Assembly (NCBI RefSeq): GCF_030811855.1
Contig: NZ_JAUSRN010000007.1
Location: 186,001 to 250,000 of the forward strand
Origin: Variovorax paradoxus
Lineage (GTDB): Bacteria; Pseudomonadota; Gammaproteobacteria; Burkholderiales; Burkholderiaceae_C
DNA: 64,000 nucleotides
Direction of reading: 5' to 3'
The translations under genes and the position numbers were made by a program. Below the pieces are notes generated by a model. It saw only the letters and a list, made by a program, of their open reading frames with translations, ran no database searches and had not been told where the DNA came from. Positions 27,199 through 36,666 of the stretch are shown here, piece after piece (position 1 is the first letter of the stretch; the number at the start of each line of letters is the position of its first letter).

Positions 27199-27255
27199 CG
27201 CACGAATAAAACTAACATCGGGGGCTTCGCCGTCCACACCGCCTTCCGGTACTTC

Positions 27256-28527
27256 ATGTCCGCTACTTCCCTCCTGCTGCAACTCATCGTCATCCTGAGC
27301 ACCGCGCGCATCTGCGGATGGGTGCTGCGCCACGTTGGACAGCCCAGCGTGGTGGGCGAAATGGCGGCGGGGCTCATGCTGGGTCCGGTGGTCATGGGCG
27401 CGCTGTTCCCATCGCTGCATGCGCAGCTGTTCTCCAAGAGCCACCTCGAAGGGCTGTCTTCGCTCTCGACCGTCGGCCTGGTGCTCTTCATGTTCGTGGT
27501 GGGGCTGGAACTGCGCTCCACGCAGGGCGTGCGTGCGCAGTTGAAGGCCGCGGGCTACGTCGGCGCCCTCAGCGTCATCGTGCCGATGGTGCTGGGCATC
27601 GCGATTTCACCGGCGCTGCATCCGGCGCTCGCGCCGGCCGGCGTGGGCTTCTGGCCGTTCGCGCTGTTCATGGCCGCGGCGCTGTCGATCACGGCCTTTC
27701 CGGTCATGGCGCGCATCCTGAAAGACCGCGGGCTCACGCGCACGCCATTCGGGCAGCTGTCGCTCGGTGCCGCGGCCGTGGTCGATGTGTTCGCGTGGAT
27801 CCTGCTGGCGCTGGTGGTGGCGTTGGCGGGTGCGGGCGAGGGCTACATGGGCCTCGTCAAGACGACGGGCGGCGTGGCCGTTCTGCTGGCCGTGCTGTTC
27901 TTCGGATTGAAGCCGGCGTTTGCGTGGCTGCTGCGCACACGCGCGCCCGATGGCGAACCCTCGACCACCGAGATGGCCTCGCTCATGATCGGCCTCCTGG
28001 TCTGCGCCATGGCCACCGAATGGCTGCATCTGCATGCGGTGTTTGGCGCCTTCCTGTTCGGTGCCTGCCTGCCGCGCGACGACCGTTTGCTGAGCTCGCT
28101 CACGCAGCGCATCGAGCCGATCTCCATCGTCGTGCTGATGCCGTTGTTCTTTGCGCTCGCGGGGCTCGGCACCACCTCCAATGCCTTCTCGGGCGCGAGC
28201 ATTGGCGCCATGCTGCTGATCGTCGCGGTGGCCTCCATCGGCAAGCTGGCCGGCGGCGCCATTGGCGCGCGCATGGCGGGCTACGGCTGGCGCGACAGCT
28301 TTGCCACCGGTTCGCTGATGAACGCGCGCGGGCTGATGGAACTCATCGTGATGAAGATCGGCCTGGACGCGGGCCTGATCGGCCCCGAGCTCTTCACCAT
28401 GCTGCTGGTGATGGCGCTCGTCACCACTGCGATGACGGGTCCGCTCATCAATCTGGTGATGGGTCGCGAGAAAACATCTCCTGTGACTGAGGCCGAGGCC
28501 GAAGCGCACGCGCGCGCCAAGCCGTAG
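27256..28527 (+). CDS. cation:proton antiporter, CPA2 family
   Basis: 423 residues with about 12-13 TM helices of the Na+/H+ exchanger (CPA2) domain. Visible are QPSVVGEMAAGLMLGP at the start, LFMFVVGLELR, and the NARGLMELIVMKIGLDAGLI core near the end. The C-terminal TrkA-N/RCK domain of KefB/KefC is absent, so it is a short NapA/GerN-like form. It lies 57 bp after cadA but the functional tie is unclear. Confidence 0.9.
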   Translation: MSATSLLLQLIVILSTARICGWVLRHVGQPSVVGEMAAGLMLGPVVMGALFPSLHAQLFSKSHLEGLSSLSTVGLVLFMFVVGLELRSTQGVRAQLKAAGYVGALSVIVPMVLGIAISPALHPALAPAGVGFWPFALFMAAALSITAFPVMARILKDRGLTRTPFGQLSLGAAAVVDVFAWILLALVVALAGAGEGYMGLVKTTGGVAVLLAVLFFGLKPAFAWLLRTRAPDGEPSTTEMASLMIGLLVCAMATEWLHLHAVFGAFLFGACLPRDDRLLSSLTQRIEPISIVVLMPLFFALAGLGTTSNAFSGASIGAMLLIVAVASIGKLAGGAIGARMAGYGWRDSFATGSLMNARGLMELIVMKIGLDAGLIGPELFTMLLVMALVTTAMTGPLINLVMGREKTSPVTEAEAEAHARAKP

Positions 28528-28619
28528 GGGCTGTCACAAACCATCCCCACCGGACGTCTAGCTTGCAAGGACGTCCACGGGGGGCGTTCCCTGGACTGCC
28601 TTTTCACAAGGAATCAACC

Positions 28620-29371
28620 ATGAAGATCGTCATCATCGGGGGCTCCGGCCTCATCGGCTCGAAGCTCGCCGCGCGGCTGCGCCATGCCGGCCACGAAGTC
28701 GTCGCCGCCTCGCCCTCCACAGGCGTCAACACGCTCACCGGCGAAGGATTGAAGGAGGCGCTGGCGGGCGCACAGGTTGTCGTCGATGTGGCGAACTCGC
28801 CGTCGTTCGAAGACGAGGCCGTGCTGCGCTTCTTCGAGACCTCGGGCCGCAACCTGCTCGCGGCCGAGGCCGAAGCCGGCGTGGCCCACCACATTGCGCT
28901 CTCGGTCGTCGGCACCGACCGGCTGCTCGCCAGTGGCTATTTCCGCGCCAAGCAGGCCCAGGAGGACTTGATCGAGGCCTCGCCCGTGCCCTACACGATC
29001 GTGCAGGCGACGCAGTTCTTCGAGTTCCTGGGCGGCATTGCCAACGCGGGGGGCGCGGGCAGCGAGATTCGCCTGTCGCATGCCTTGGTGCAGCCAATTG
29101 CGGCGGAAGACGTTGCTGCCGCGCTGGCCGAAATCGTGAATGAGCCGCCGGCCGGCGGGCGGGTGGAGATCGCAGGCCCCGAGGCCGTGCCGCTGGACGA
29201 CCTAGTGAGGCGCTATCTCGCCGCGACAGGCGACGCCCGGCAAGTGGTCGCCGATGCCAACGCGGATTACTTCGGCGTGCACCTCGACGACCGCTCGCTC
29301 ACGCCGGCTGCCGGCGCGCGCCTCGCGCCGACCGGCTTCGAGGCCTGGGTTCGGCAGCGCGCCGCGGCCGC

Positions 29372-29375
<4 letters not shown>
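28620..29375 (+). CDS. NAD(P)-binding SDR/NmrA-like protein
   Basis: 251 residues with an N-terminal Rossmann motif (IVIIGGSGLIGSKLAARL, GGxGxxG). The arrangement FRAKQAQEDLIEASPVPYTIVQATQFFEF is typical of atypical SDRs of the NmrA/YbjT type, which bind NAD(P)H without the classical YxxxK catalytic pair. Its role (redox sensor or small reductase) is unknown. GGAA lies just upstream of ATG 28620. The last four bases overlap the convergent mog gene. Confidence 0.85.
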
Positions 29376-29962
<587 letters not shown>

Positions 29963-29969
29963 GGTTTTG

Positions 29970-30070
29970 CTCCTTCCCCTTCCGGGGGAAGGTTGGGATG
30001 GGGGCAGCCAGAGCGCCCGATGGATGCGCCGCTTGCCCCCACCCCGGCCCTCCCCCGGAAGGGGAGGGAG
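29970..30070. repeat. dispersed palindromic repeat, copy 2
   Basis: Arms 29970-30006 (CTCCTTCCCCTTCCGGGGGA and on) and 30034-30070 (TGCCCCCACCCCGGCCCTCC and on) form a long imperfect palindrome. It is nearly the same as the copy at 4690-4801, with a different short centre. It separates mog from darP. A further small hairpin TCCCGC-CAA-GCGGGA sits just downstream (30117-30131). Confidence 0.8.
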
Positions 30071-30160
30071 AAAGACAAGTGGCTCACTGCTGCACCCTTG
30101 GCGCTGCGCGCCTTCCCGCCAAGCGGGAGTGAGCTTGCTTGGGGCGGCCCGGCGCGGCGC

Positions 30161-30817
30161 TCATGCATCCTCTTCCCGGTCCTGCGCGGCAGCCTCCGCA
30201 GCGTGGTCTGCGCCGCCATGCACCGCCAACTGCGCGCGCACCAGCTGAAATATCTCGCGGTACGCCTTGCCCTGGCGCGGCGCCTCACCGGCGGGGCCGG
30301 TCTTCATGTCCTTGCGGGCCTGGCGCACCAGGGCGCGCAGCTGCTGCGAATCGGTGGCGGGGTGGGTTTCGATCCAGCCGCCCAGCGCATCGTCGTCGGC
30401 AATCAGCCGGTCGCGCCAGCGTTCTGCTTCGTGCAGCGCCGCGGTTTCGGCCGCCGGCACGCTGTTCTGCTCGGTCAGGGCCTGCTTCACGGCTTCCAGC
30501 ACCTCGGGCTCCAGTTTGCGCATCAGCTTGCCGATGAACTGCATCTGGCGGCGCTTGCCCTCGAAATTGGTAATGCGCTTGGCTTCGGCCACTGCGTCGA
30601 CCAGTTTTTCGTCGAGCGGGAGCGCGTCGAACAGGCCGGCGCGCAGGCCGAGCAGTTCGGTGCCGAGCTTTTGCAGTTCGTCGCTTTCGCGCTTGAGGTC
30701 GGTGCGGCTGGCTTCGTCGGTGCCCTTGAGCTCGCGCTTGAGCTCCAGGTCGAGTTCGCTGCCTTCGGCGACGAACTGGCCACGGACGAAATAGCCTTTT
30801 TTGGGTTTGCGGGACAT
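30161..30817 (-). CDS. darP: ribosome biogenesis factor DarP (YjgA/DUF615)
   Basis: 218 residues, highly charged and all-helical. The family opening MSRKPKKGYFVRG is followed by an acidic/basic helical body, with EGKRRQMQFIGKLMRKL as the conserved core. DarP binds 50S subunits late in assembly. It is divergent from pmbA across 106 bp, a pairing conserved in many gamma- and betaproteobacteria. Confidence 0.92.
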   Translation of the reverse strand: MSRKPKKGYFVRGQFVAEGSELDLELKRELKGTDEASRTDLKRESDELQKLGTELLGLRAGLFDALPLDEKLVDAVAEAKRITNFEGKRRQMQFIGKLMRKLEPEVLEAVKQALTEQNSVPAAETAALHEAERWRDRLIADDDALGGWIETHPATDSQQLRALVRQARKDMKTGPAGEAPRQGKAYREIFQLVRAQLAVHGGADHAAEAAAQDREEDA

Positions 30818-30923
30818 GGGGTGGATTCTGGGCCGCACCGTGCGGCGTTGCAACGCGTGCAATGCGCAGTGGGAAGCTGAAGGGAAAACGGAATGTGGGG
30901 GGCGCAAGTATCATAGCCACCAC

Positions 30924-32294
30924 ATGACGACATCCTCCTCGCGCGCCGATTCCGGCTTCGCCTACAGCCGCTCCTTCTTCGAAAACCTGGTCGACTCGGC
31001 CCTGGCCCACGCCAAAAAGCTCGGTGCAACCGATGCCGGCGCCGAGGCCTCCGAGGGCTGCGGCCTCAGCGTCTCGGTCCGCAAGGGCGAACTCGAGAAC
31101 GTCGAGCGCAACCGCGACAAGTCGCTGGGCATCACCGTGTACGTGGGCCACCGCCGCGGCAACGCCAGCACTTCCGACTTCTCCGAGGCCGCCATTGCCC
31201 AGACGGTGCAGGCCGCCTACGACATCGCCCGTTTCACGGCCGAAGACCCGGTCAGCGGCCTCCCGGACGAGGAAGACATTGCCAAGGAACACCCGGAACT
31301 TGACCTGTTCCACCCCTGGGACGTCACGAGCGAGCAGGCCGCCAAGCTGGCGCTGGAATGCGAAGCGGCCGCCTTGTCGACCGACAAGCGCATCACCAAC
31401 AGCGAAGGCGCGGGCGTCTCGGCCCAGCAGAGCCACTTTTTCAGCGCCCACACGCACGGTTTTCGCGGCGGCTATGCCAGCTCGCGGCATTCGATTTCGG
31501 TTGCGCCCATCGCCGGCAAGGGCGACGACATGCAGCGCGACTCCTGGTACAGCTCGATGCGCTCTGCCGGCGAACTGGCCAGCCCGCAGGCCGTGGGCCG
31601 CTACGCCGCCGAGCGGGCGCTGAGCCGGCTCAAGTCGCGCAAGATCAAGACCACCGAATGCCCGGTGCTGTTCGAGTCGCCGCTGGCCGTGGGCCTCTTG
31701 GGCGGGCTGGTGCAGGCCGTGAGCGGCGGGGCGCTGTACCGCAAGAGCACCTTCCTGCTCGATTCGCTCGGCAAGCCGGTGCTGCCGAAGCACGTGGACG
31801 TGGCCGAAGATCCGCATGTGATGCGCGGCAAGGGCAGCTCGCCGTTCGACGACGAAGGCGTGGTGACCCGTGCGCGCAAGGTGGTGGATGCCGGCCGGCT
31901 CGAAGGCTACTTTCTGTCGACCTATTCCGCGCGCAAGCTGGGCATGAAGACCACCGGCAATGCCGGCGGCTCGCACAACCTGATCCTGAGTTCGCGCCTC
32001 ACCAAACCGGGCGATGACCTCGACGCCATGCTCGCCAAGCTCGGCACCGGCCTGTTCGTGATCGAGCTGATGGGGCAGGGCGTGAACTACGTGACCGGCG
32101 ACTATTCGCGCGGCGCCAGCGGCTTCTGGGTCGAGAAGGGCCGCATCGCCTTCCCGGTGCATGAAATCACCATTGCCGGCAACCTGAAGGACATGCTGAT
32201 GGGCATCGAGGCCATTGGCGCCGATGCCTACACCTTCGGCGCCAAGACCACAGGGTCGGTCCTGATCAATCGCATGAAAGTGGCCGGCAGCTAA
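30924..32294 (+). CDS. pmbA: metalloprotease PmbA/TldE
   Basis: 456 residues. TldE/PmbA forms a heterodimer with TldD that degrades unfolded peptides and matures some small peptides such as microcin B17 and CcdA. Family features include SVRKGELENVERNRDKSLGITVYVG-like N-terminal segments (positions about 52-76) and GTGLFVIELMGQGVNYVTGDYSRGASG-like C-terminal segments (about 374-400). As usual, TldE itself lacks a zinc HExxxH motif. The ATG at 30924 is the first in-frame Met with family similarity. Confidence 0.93.
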   Translation: MTTSSSRADSGFAYSRSFFENLVDSALAHAKKLGATDAGAEASEGCGLSVSVRKGELENVERNRDKSLGITVYVGHRRGNASTSDFSEAAIAQTVQAAYDIARFTAEDPVSGLPDEEDIAKEHPELDLFHPWDVTSEQAAKLALECEAAALSTDKRITNSEGAGVSAQQSHFFSAHTHGFRGGYASSRHSISVAPIAGKGDDMQRDSWYSSMRSAGELASPQAVGRYAAERALSRLKSRKIKTTECPVLFESPLAVGLLGGLVQAVSGGALYRKSTFLLDSLGKPVLPKHVDVAEDPHVMRGKGSSPFDDEGVVTRARKVVDAGRLEGYFLSTYSARKLGMKTTGNAGGSHNLILSSRLTKPGDDLDAMLAKLGTGLFVIELMGQGVNYVTGDYSRGASGFWVEKGRIAFPVHEITIAGNLKDMLMGIEAIGADAYTFGAKTTGSVLINRMKVAGS

Positions 32295-32316
32295 GTCTGC
32301 CAGCACACTGACTCGC

Positions 32317-33108
32317 TCAGACGATCCGGACCGAAAGGTTCGGCAGCCCGTCGATGTGGATCTCGACCAGGTCGCCGCGCACCACCGGCCCCACGTTCTC
32401 GGGCGTGCCCGAGTAGATGATGTCGCCGGGCATCAGCTCGAAAGCCTGGGACAGCCGGCTGATCTGCTCTGCTACCGACCAGATCATGTGCTTGAGCGTG
32501 GCGTTCTGCTTCGTCTGGCCATTTACCTTGAGCCAGATGGCGCCGTCGGTGTAGTGGCCGACCTTGGCCACCGGATGGATCGGCCCGATCGGCGCCGACT
32601 TGTCGAAGCTCTTGCCGATTTCCCAGGGCTTTTTCTGGTCGCCCATCTCGCGCTGCAGGTCACGCCGGGTCATGTCCAGGCCGAGCGAATAGCCGTAGAC
32701 GAGCCCCAGCGCATCCGCCTGCGCGATGTCGCGGCCGCCCTTGCCGAGGGCCACGACCAGTTCCACTTCGTAGTGGTAGTTCTTGGTCAGCGGCGGGTAC
32801 GGATGGTCGGCCACCGTGCCGGGCGTGACGACCTGGATCGCGTCCGTTGGCTTCTGAAAGAAGAAGGGCGGCTCGCGGGTGGGGTCGGAGCCCATCTCGC
32901 GCGCATGGGCCGCATAGTTGCGGCCGATGCAGTAGATGCGGCGCACCGGAAACGCCTGCTCGCTGCCGACGATCGGAACCGTGGCTTGCGTGACTGCGAA
33001 AGGCGTTTGCGGCGCGCGCGATGCGCCGGCCGGCAGGGCGCAACCGGCAACTGCGCCGGCCGCCATGGCGGCGGAGCCGGCCAGCAGGCCGCGTCGTGAA
33101 CTGGACAT
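32317..33108 (-). CDS. fumarylacetoacetate hydrolase family protein with Tat lipoprotein-like leader
   Basis: 263 residues. The N-terminus MSSSRRGLLAGSAAMAAGAV followed by AGCAL has a twin-arginine motif and a lipobox-like LAGC/VAGC. The FAH fold follows: RRIYCIGRNYAAHAREMG, then metal ligands in YEVELVVALGKGG and MPGDIIYSGTPENVGPV at the C-terminus. FAH-type hydrolases and isomerases are normally cytoplasmic, so export and lipidation would be unusual. AGGAGA precedes the ATG. Divergent from an AraC regulator that may control it. Confidence 0.85.
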   Translation of the reverse strand: MSSSRRGLLAGSAAMAAGAVAGCALPAGASRAPQTPFAVTQATVPIVGSEQAFPVRRIYCIGRNYAAHAREMGSDPTREPPFFFQKPTDAIQVVTPGTVADHPYPPLTKNYHYEVELVVALGKGGRDIAQADALGLVYGYSLGLDMTRRDLQREMGDQKKPWEIGKSFDKSAPIGPIHPVAKVGHYTDGAIWLKVNGQTKQNATLKHMIWSVAEQISRLSQAFELMPGDIIYSGTPENVGPVVRGDLVEIHIDGLPNLSVRIV

Positions 33109-33280
33109 GATCTTTGTCTCCTGAGTTTTTTTGGTGAGCGATGAAAGCCGGCCGCAGCCAGCCGGGCCATTCTGGAGCGCGCTGCCGCGGCGTTTCCGCA
33201 CGCATCTACGCAAAAACAGGACGCAAGCAACACCGGGCCGGCCGCTCGGGGACGCCTGGGCCAGGGCTTACCATCGCGCC

Positions 33281-34216
33281 ATGTCGGCCCTTCAATCCAG
33301 CCTTCGCCTCTACGGCATGCAGGAGCGCGCGAACCACCTCGACTTCGACATTCGCTTCGAAGGCGCGCGGGACGTGCTGGCGCGGCCGCATCGGCACGAG
33401 TATTTCCAGATCCAGGTCAGCATCCACGGCGGCTCGCAACAGGTAATCGGCGGCGCGGTGCGCCCATTCACCGCGGGGCACTTGAGCTTCGTGCTGCCCT
33501 ACCGGGTGCACGTGGTGCCGCATCCGCCGGGTGCGCGCTATGCCATCGTGAATTTCGACCAGGGCTTTCTCTGGCCCGAGCTGGCGGTCGAGGCGCTCGA
33601 TCTCGAGGAGGTGCCGGCCCTGCGCCAGCCCGAGCTCGCGCCCTTCCTGTTCCAGGAGTACGTCGATTTTCATTTCGGCGACGCCGACTTCGCGCGCATT
33701 CTCGGGTGGCTCGAAGAGCTTGCCGTGCTGAACCGGGAGCGGTGCTTCGGCAGCGTGGGCGCGATTCGCGGCATTCTGTTGCAGCTGATGGCGCTGGCCT
33801 GCGACCGGCACGAGGCGCAACTTCTCGCACAGGCCGCGCTGCAGAGCGGCCGCAGTCCGGGCCGCGACGCGCTGCAGCGCGTGATGCGCTATGTGCGCGA
33901 GCATCTGGGCGAGGAGATGTCGCTCAACGATGCCGCGGCGGCGGCCATGCTCTCGCCCAACTACCTCGCGCATCTGCTCAAGAAGCAGACCCACCGCACC
34001 TTCACCGAACTCGTCACCGAACGCCGCCTGGAGCGCGCGAAGGAGCTGCTGGTCACGTCGAACGCCCGCATCGCGGACATCGCGCGGCAGTGCGGTTTCG
34101 GCGACGCCGTGTACTTCAGCCGCCGCTTCAGGCTGCACAACGGCGTCACGCCGCGGCAGTTCCGCAGCCGGGCCGATGCCGGGTTGGCCAGGGCGGCAGG
34201 GCCGAAGAAGCGGTGA
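33281..34216 (+). CDS. AraC family transcriptional regulator
   Basis: 311 residues. The N-terminal cupin-like sensor (RPHRHEYFQIQVSIHGG and FTAGHLSFVLPYRVHVV) is followed by two helix-turn-helix units: MSLNDAAAAAMLSPNYLAHL and IADIARQCGFGDAVYFSRRF, ending in GVTPRQFR. The start ATG 33281 is chosen because the upstream frame is Arg-rich and unlike the family. Divergent from the FAH gene, the likely target. Confidence 0.9.
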   Translation: MSALQSSLRLYGMQERANHLDFDIRFEGARDVLARPHRHEYFQIQVSIHGGSQQVIGGAVRPFTAGHLSFVLPYRVHVVPHPPGARYAIVNFDQGFLWPELAVEALDLEEVPALRQPELAPFLFQEYVDFHFGDADFARILGWLEELAVLNRERCFGSVGAIRGILLQLMALACDRHEAQLLAQAALQSGRSPGRDALQRVMRYVREHLGEEMSLNDAAAAAMLSPNYLAHLLKKQTHRTFTELVTERRLERAKELLVTSNARIADIARQCGFGDAVYFSRRFRLHNGVTPRQFRSRADAGLARAAGPKKR

Positions 34217-34225
34217 GACAAAGCA

Positions 34226-34876
34226 TCAGTTGAGACGCTGCGAGGCAAAGAGGTCGGTAATCGAGTCCAGGAAGTGAAATTTCTCGGGCGTTTTCGTATT
34301 GAAGCTTCGCCCTCCGTCATCCTCGATCTGGATGTTCGAGTTGCCTGACTCCAATTGATCGACCATCCATTCGAGAAACGTTGCCACGGAGTTTCCAACG
34401 ACGAACTTCTCGTCTTCATCTCGACCGAAGTTGATGACTTGCCCGATCGTTCCGCTTGCTCCAGGATCCAGGTCAACCCCGAGGTGATTTCCTCCGTAGT
34501 CGTATGCGAACGGAATCCAGAATTTGTTTGCGTAGACCTCCTTGACGGCGCCAACCTTCGCCGATTTGGAGAACATGCTCGCGCCCTTCATGTCCTCGGC
34601 CGAGCTCTCTTCAACGATCTTCTTCCAAGCGGACCAGTGCTTCTTTGCGTCCGCAATGGGCAGGAAGATCAGCCCGTAGAAGGGCCCGGTGTTTGCCTCT
34701 CCTTGTTGACCATCATGGGCTCTGTAAAGATCCTTCAGGCTCTCGGGAAAGGGACACCCCACAAGACTTTCGAACTCCGCGAGGGCGGCTTCGGAGCACC
34801 CTGGCGCCAAGTCTGCGTGCACTTCCTGGAGATTTGCCTCCAGCCATTTTTCAAGTCGCTCCATTGGGGTCTTCAT
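34226..34876 (-). CDS. SMI1/KNR4 (SUKH) family protein
   Basis: 216 residues with the SUKH-fold pattern: ALAEFESLVGCPFPESLKDLYRAHDGQ, then FLPIADAKKHW and WIPFAYDYGGNHLGVDLDPG. Many SUKH proteins are immunity proteins for polymorphic or contact-dependent toxins, but no toxin gene is adjacent here. The gene and its upstream region are less GC-rich than the surroundings, which fits acquisition. AGAGGAAAA precedes the ATG. Confidence 0.87.
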   Translation of the reverse strand: MKTPMERLEKWLEANLQEVHADLAPGCSEAALAEFESLVGCPFPESLKDLYRAHDGQQGEANTGPFYGLIFLPIADAKKHWSAWKKIVEESSAEDMKGASMFSKSAKVGAVKEVYANKFWIPFAYDYGGNHLGVDLDPGASGTIGQVINFGRDEDEKFVVGNSVATFLEWMVDQLESGNSNIQIEDDGGRSFNTKTPEKFHFLDSITDLFASQRLN

Positions 34877-35091
34877 CACACTTTTCCTCTCTGTTGACCA
34901 GTTGATTTTCGAACGTGCACTCGATTCGAAAAAAACTGTAGCAGCGAGGAGCAGCGGGGAAACGAGGTCGTTCGCGAGAAAATTCACGCTTGCGTGATGG
35001 AATGACCGTTCATGGTCGACACCCAGAGCCGTTCGATTTTTTGGGCCAGCACCTGCACAACCGAGAGTCGTCAAATCTAAGATGCGCTTTC

Positions 35092-35634
35092 ATGACCCCA
35101 AACCCAGAAAACCCGCCGCGTCCGCGAATCTATCTGGCGGGCCCGGACGTCTTCCGCCCCGACGCCCAAGACCACTTCGTGCGGCTCGCGGCGGCTTGCG
35201 ACGCGCTGGGGCTTGCGGCCTTGCTGCCGGCCGATGGCAACGAGGAGCAGAGTGCCGAAGCACCGGAGACGCGAATCTACGAGGCCAACATGCAGCGTCT
35301 TCGCGGCGCCGACGGTGTCGTGGCCAACCTCGCGTGCTTCCGCGGCCTGGAGCCCGATTCAGGCACGGTGTTCGAAGTCGGCGCCGCAGTGGCGCTGCAG
35401 ATTCCCGTCGTGGCCTACGGCGTACCCGCGGGCAGCTATGCAAACCGCGCCCGGTCCCTCATACCGTGCGCGCCCGATGCAGCCGGGGTACTGCGGGAGA
35501 CCGGCAGCGGCATTGCGGTGGAAGACTTCGGCCAGCCGCTGAACCTGATGCTGGCCTGCTCGATCCACATCGAACCCACGCCTGAGGCTGCGCTGCGGAA
35601 GATGGCAGAGCTGCTTGCACTCCAGCGGCGCTGA
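35092..35634 (+). CDS. nucleoside 2-deoxyribosyltransferase
   Basis: 180 residues. The family motifs RIYLAGPDVF, the substrate segment MQRLRGADGVVANLACFRG and the catalytic Glu in DSGTVFEVGAA are all visible. It exchanges or hydrolyses the glycosidic bond of 2-deoxynucleosides for base salvage. ATG 35092 is taken; the frame is open to 34990 but through the AT-rich intergenic DNA. Confidence 0.9.
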   Translation: MTPNPENPPRPRIYLAGPDVFRPDAQDHFVRLAAACDALGLAALLPADGNEEQSAEAPETRIYEANMQRLRGADGVVANLACFRGLEPDSGTVFEVGAAVALQIPVVAYGVPAGSYANRARSLIPCAPDAAGVLRETGSGIAVEDFGQPLNLMLACSIHIEPTPEAALRKMAELLALQRR

Positions 35635-35658
35635 GCCGCAGCCGGCTTCGCGTTCAGG

Positions 35659-36564
35659 CTACTTCGCCGCAGCCTTCTCGGGCGGCGCCAGCAAGTGCTC
35701 GAGCATCCGCCGAGCGTTGAGCGGCAGCTCTTCCGAAGACCGCACGCAGGCCATCAGCGTGCGCTCGGCCCACGCATCGCTGAGGTTGGCACGCGCAATC
35801 TTCATCGAGCGGGCGCAGCGCGCGGCCGCGGTCTGCGGGACGATGCCCACGCCGATGCCGTGCGCGACCATGCCGCACACGGCCTCGAAGTTGCGCACGC
35901 GCACGCGATAGGCCAACTGCTTGCCGAGCGCACGGGCATGCTGCGTGACCAGCTGCTGCAGCGCACTGTCCTCGGTCAGGCCGACGAATTCGCTGTCGGC
36001 CACCTCGGCCAGCCGCACGCGCCGGCGCCCCGCCAGCGCATGGCCGCGCGGCATCACGAGCACCAGATCGTCGCGGCGGAAGGGGTGGCATTCGAGGCCC
36101 TCGGTGCCGACCGCGTCCGAGACGATGCCGATGTCGCACAGCCCGTCCCGCAGCGCATCGACCGATTGCGGGCTCGGCCGTTCCTCGAGATCGACCGAGA
36201 TGCGCGGATGCTGCGCAAGGAAGCGGCTCAGCACCTCGGGCAGGTGCTCGTTCAGCGCCGAGGTGCCGCACATGAAGCGCACGTGGCCCTTGAGGCCCTG
36301 GCCGTATTCGCCGAGCTCGCCGCGCATGCGTTCCATCTGCTGCAGCACGACACGCGCATGGTGCAGCAGCGTGCGGCCGGCCTCGGTGGGACGCACGCCC
36401 TGCGCGTGCCGCGTGAGCAGCGGGCTGCCAAGGGCGTCTTCCATGCCGCGCACGCGCTGGCTGGCCGAGGCGAGCGTCATGTGCGAGCGCTGTGCGCCGG
36501 CGGTCAGGCTCCCGGCCTCCACGACGTGGAGGAAGAGCCGCAGGTCTGTGAGGTCGAATCGCAT
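35659..36564 (-). CDS. LysR family transcriptional regulator
   Basis: 301 residues. The N-terminal winged helix (DLTDLRLFLHVVEAGSLTAG, then MTLASASQRVRGMEDALGSP) is followed by a periplasmic-binding-like effector domain. Divergent from a TauE/SafE transporter gene with 102 bp between starts, the classical LysR-target arrangement; the effector is unknown. Confidence 0.92.
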   Translation of the reverse strand: MRFDLTDLRLFLHVVEAGSLTAGAQRSHMTLASASQRVRGMEDALGSPLLTRHAQGVRPTEAGRTLLHHARVVLQQMERMRGELGEYGQGLKGHVRFMCGTSALNEHLPEVLSRFLAQHPRISVDLEERPSPQSVDALRDGLCDIGIVSDAVGTEGLECHPFRRDDLVLVMPRGHALAGRRRVRLAEVADSEFVGLTEDSALQQLVTQHARALGKQLAYRVRVRNFEAVCGMVAHGIGVGIVPQTAAARCARSMKIARANLSDAWAERTLMACVRSSEELPLNARRMLEHLLAPPEKAAAK

Positions 36565-36666
36565 GATGAGGCCGCAAGGTAGCACGGGAGCCTCAGCCTG
36601 TGCCTGAGGCTGGCTGCGCGAATGCCTCATTTTCAGCCTCGGCACAGGCCGGCAGACTGCGCCGCA

